NCBI GenBank assembly: GCA_963732375.1
Contig: CAVSZE010000014.1
Location: 157,354 to 221,353 of the forward strand
Source of the DNA: RPQJ01 sp963732375
GTDB lineage: Bacteria; Pseudomonadota; Gammaproteobacteria; Steroidobacterales; Steroidobacteraceae
DNA length: 64,000 nt
Direction of reading: 5' to 3'
The stretch's first letter is position 1, and every line of letters starts with the position of its first letter. Below the pieces are notes generated by a model. The model was not told the DNA's origin. It was given only the letters and a program-made list of their open reading frames with translations, and did not search any database. This document shows positions 61,526 to 64,000 of this stretch, in pieces. The position numbers and the translations under genes are program-made.

Positions 61526-62658
61526 CGCCGGACTTCACCATCCTGGTCGTGTACATCGCCTACGCGCTGGGATTGCTGCTCACGCTCGGCGCGGTGCTCA
61601 CCTGGGTTGAGCGCAAGCAGGCCGCGATCATGTCGGACCGCATCGGCGCCAACCGGGCGTACCTGCGGATCCCCTTCACGCAGGTGAAGCTGATCTGGTG
61701 GGGCCTCTTCCACGGCATGGCCGACGGACTGAAGCTGCTGCTGAAGGAAGACTTCAAGCCGCGCACCTACGACAGCCTCGCCTACGCGCTTGGGCCGTGG
61801 CTCGCGTTCACGCCGGTCATGCTGGTGTTCGCGGTGATCCCGTTCGGCGGCACGCTGGACCCGGGCCTGCTGTTCCCCGGCCTCGCTGATACGTTCGGCG
61901 GGCGCACCTACCCGATGCAGATCGCGCCGATCGACGCGGGACTGCTGGTGGTGTTCGCATTCAGTGGCATCAGCATCATCGGAGCGATGCTCGCGGGCTG
62001 GTCGTCCGACAACAAGTTCTCGATGCTCGGCGCACTGCGTGCCGGCGCGCAGCTGATCTCCTACGAGCTGGTGATGGGACTCACCGTGCTCGGCCTGATC
62101 CTGATCTACGGCACCGTGGACCTGGACTCCATCGTCCGCCACCAGTCCGGGACCGCGCTCGGCTTCCTGCCGGCCTGGGGCATCGTCTGGCAGCCGCTCG
62201 GCGCGCTGCTGTTCCTGGTCGCGGGCATCGCCGAGAACAAGCGCATTCCGTTCGACCTTCCCGAAGCAGAATCGGAACTGATCTCGGGATATTTCACCGA
62301 ATACAGCGGCATGAAGCAGGGCCTGTTCATGCTCTCGGAGTTCGTCGAGATCGCGATCATCGCGGCGCTGTTCGTCACGCTCTTCTTCGGCGGCTACAAC
62401 CTGCCCTGGATGAGCGATGCCGGATTCACGCTTCCCGGCGGCAGCGTCCTGGCCATGAGCCACGGCTGGGTAGTGCTGGTGCAACTCGTCACGTTCCTGG
62501 TGAAGGTACTGCTGCTGTGCAGCTTCCAGATCCTGGTGCGCTGGACACTGCCGCGCTTCCGCTGGGACCAGCTGCTGCGCTTCGCGTGGAAGTTCCTGCT
62601 GCCGCTGGCCATCATCAACCTGGTCGTGACCGTCGGCGCGGTCTGGGCATTCGGGTGA
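61522..62658 (+). CDS. nuoH: NADH-quinone oxidoreductase subunit H
   Basis: A 378-residue eight-helix subunit that forms the membrane entrance of the quinone tunnel. WVERKQAAIMSDRIGANRAY is the NuoH version of the ERR/GP loop. ENKRIPFDLPEAESELISGYFTEYSGMKQGLFML is its most conserved loop with the proton-channel carboxylates. The ATG overlaps the nuoG stop by four bases. Confidence 0.95.
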
Positions 62659-62668
62659 GCCGGAACAA

Positions 62669-63247
62669 ATGAACCGCAAGCCCCACATCCGCCGCCGCTA
62701 CTGGAACGAGCCCGAGATGGGCTGGTGGGAGCGCGCCTACGTGTTCGAAGTGGCGCGCGGGCTCGCCATCACCGGCGGCGTGTTCCTGCGCAACATGGCC
62801 AAGTGGCTCACGGGCCGCAAGGGCGCGCTGACCTCCTACTACCCCGAGGAAACCCGCGCCGACTACGCCGCCGCCAATCGCGGCAAGCACGTGCTCACGC
62901 GACGCCCGGACGGGCGGCCGCAGTGCGTGGCCTGCAACATGTGCGCGACGGTGTGTCCTGCGCAGGTGATCGAGATCGACGCCGCATTCGACCCCGACGA
63001 CCCGTCGCACCCGAAATACCCGTCGCGCTTCGAGATCGACTACTCGCGCTGCGTGTTCTGCGGTCTCTGCGTCGAGGCCTGCCCGGAGGACGCCATCCGC
63101 ATGGCCAAGGAAACGCCGGACCTGCCGGGCTTCGATCGCTACAGCATGTGGCTGGGCAAGGAAGAACTGCTGAACTGGCAGCCCCAGGAAGACGTGGCGA
63201 AGCCCTACCCCGTCCAGGGTAGCGGCGGGCCGGGGGGCGCCGCATGA
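62669..63247 (+). CDS. nuoI: NADH-quinone oxidoreductase subunit I
   Basis: A 192-residue ferredoxin-like subunit with two [4Fe-4S] sites, N6a and N6b: CVACNMCATVCPAQVIEI and CVFCGLCVEACPEDAIRM. An amphipathic N-terminal helix docks it to the membrane arm. It starts ten bases after nuoH and overlaps nuoJ by four bases. Confidence 0.95.
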   Translation: MNRKPHIRRRYWNEPEMGWWERAYVFEVARGLAITGGVFLRNMAKWLTGRKGALTSYYPEETRADYAAANRGKHVLTRRPDGRPQCVACNMCATVCPAQVIEIDAAFDPDDPSHPKYPSRFEIDYSRCVFCGLCVEACPEDAIRMAKETPDLPGFDRYSMWLGKEELLNWQPQEDVAKPYPVQGSGGPGGAA

Positions 63248-63762
63248 ACGGCAGCATGCTGCTCACGCTGTTTTTCTGCGCCGGCGCGCTCGCCGGTGGA
63301 GTGCTGATGCTGATCGCGCGGCACCCGATGCGCGTGGCGCTGGCGCTGATCGGCTCCATGCTGTCGCTTGCCGGCATCTACGCGATCCTCGGTGTGCACG
63401 TGATCGCGGTCTTCCAGGTGCTGATCTACGTGGGCGCCGTCATGGTCTTCATGGTCTACGTGATCATGCTGCTCGACGTGCGTGATCCGTCTTTCCTGCA
63501 CCGCTATGGCGGCACGCTGGTGACCGGGATCATCGCGGCAGCGCTGCTGGCTGCGGCGCTGGCTGCCGTGGTCTCCAGTGGCGGCGCAGCCATTGCACTG
63601 GACGCGGATGCCACCGGCGGCGCGCAGTTCCTGGTCCAGCCTTTCTCGGCCGGGTTCCTGCGCGAATACTGGCTGCATTTTGAACTGACATCCGTGCTGC
63701 TGCTCGCGGCCGTGGTCGCGGCGGTCGCGGTCATCAAGGGCGGACGGAGGAACGATGGATAG
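63244..63762 (+). CDS. nuoJ: NADH-quinone oxidoreductase subunit J
   Basis: A 172-residue five-helix membrane subunit. HPMRVALALIGSMLSLAGIYAI and LIYVGAVMVFMVYVIMLLD are its conserved helices; the latter includes the pi-bulge helix linked to conformational coupling. Its start overlaps nuoI by four bases and its end overlaps nuoK by eight. Confidence 0.93.
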   Translation: MNGSMLLTLFFCAGALAGGVLMLIARHPMRVALALIGSMLSLAGIYAILGVHVIAVFQVLIYVGAVMVFMVYVIMLLDVRDPSFLHRYGGTLVTGIIAAALLAAALAAVVSSGGAAIALDADATGGAQFLVQPFSAGFLREYWLHFELTSVLLLAAVVAAVAVIKGGRRNDG

Positions 63763-64000
63763 GGCGCAGCTGCTGCTGCTGACCGGCATCGCGCTGTTCG
63801 CGCTCGGCCTGGCCGGCGTGATGGTGCGTCGCAACGCACTGGTCATGTTGATGTGCATGGAACTGATGCTGAACGGCGTGATCCTGACTCTCGTCACCTT
63901 TGCGCAGCAGACGGCCACCATTGCCGGCGCGGTGCTGGTGCTGCTGATCTTCGTGGTCGCCGCGTCAGAGATCGGCATCGCGATCCCGATCGTGCTGCTG
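63755..64000 (+). CDS. nuoK: NADH-quinone oxidoreductase subunit K (3' end beyond window)
   Basis: The first 82 codons of NuoK, a roughly 100-residue three-helix antiporter-like subunit. MCMELMLNGVILTLVTFA contains the conserved membrane glutamate (in MEL), and the second conserved Glu is in VVAASEIGIAIPIVLL. The frame is open at the right edge. AGGAGG-like CGGAGG stands six bases before the ATG. nuoL, nuoM and nuoN are expected just outside the window. Confidence 0.93.
   Translation, partial: MDRAQLLLLTGIALFALGLAGVMVRRNALVMLMCMELMLNGVILTLVTFAQQTATIAGAVLVLLIFVVAASEIGIAIPIVLL

Overview
This is a gene-dense, GC-rich stretch of a Gammaproteobacterium chromosome. The FrdCAB, RraA, YggX, DUF423, YceH, MutY and split NuoC/NuoD proteins all fit that class. 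The HiPIP, the branched-chain keto-acid dehydrogenase operon and the many ECF sigma/TonB modules point towards the Xanthomonadales, Nevskiales, Steroidobacterales or Woeseia-like lineages; no species can be named from sequence alone. I see no rRNA, tRNA, prophage, transposase or CRISPR array. No gene-free gap exceeds 300 bp.

Layout. 1-7.5 kb: the 3' part of an asparaginase, an AraC regulator divergent from a FadL-like porin with a 21-bp-spaced direct repeat between them, an MDR oxidoreductase, an MFS transporter and a TonB receptor. 7.5-9.2 kb: DUF6249 protein and an ECF sigma/zinc anti-sigma pair. 9.2-14.4 kb: bkdA1-bkdA2-bkdB-ilvE operon, divergent from an Lrp-type regulator, with palindromes between them. 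14.4-25 kb: CarS-like membrane protein, TPP enzyme, FAD oxidoreductase, UPF0104 membrane protein, HiPIP, Hsp20 behind a sigma-32-like promoter, RraA, YggX, DUF423, an exported protein, MutY, and a TolB-like/TPR protein. 25-27.3 kb: ECF sigma, membrane anti-sigma candidate and DUF4097 in one overlapping operon. 27.3-37.9 kb: crotonase, M20 amidohydrolase, gamma-glutamyltransferase, a three-copy palindromic repeat, HemY, two rhomboids around FolE and an esterase, a Rieske protein and TruC.

37.9-42.2 kb holds the most interesting locus: a tight five-gene operon encoding a thermostable-hemolysin-family protein, an AMP-dependent acyl ligase, a heme-oxygenase-like protein with an apparently complete diiron ligand set, an SDR and an exported TPR protein. 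It looks like a small pathway for a lipid-derived metabolite whose product is unknown.

42.4-46.5 kb is a Fec-type relay (ECF sigma, FecR, TonB receptor with STN domain). 46.5-52 kb has a Tat-exported dienelactone hydrolase, a thioesterase, a PlsC acyltransferase, YceH, a PPOX protein coupled to a PPOX-GAF-winged-helix-like protein, and a cytochrome c. 52-64 kb is respiratory: a di-haem frdCAB operon on the minus strand, divergent from nuoA-K, which runs off the window end. NuoG is unusually short (477 aa) but keeps all its cluster cysteines. The shared intergenic region carries a 21-bp palindrome abutting a good -35/-10 pair.
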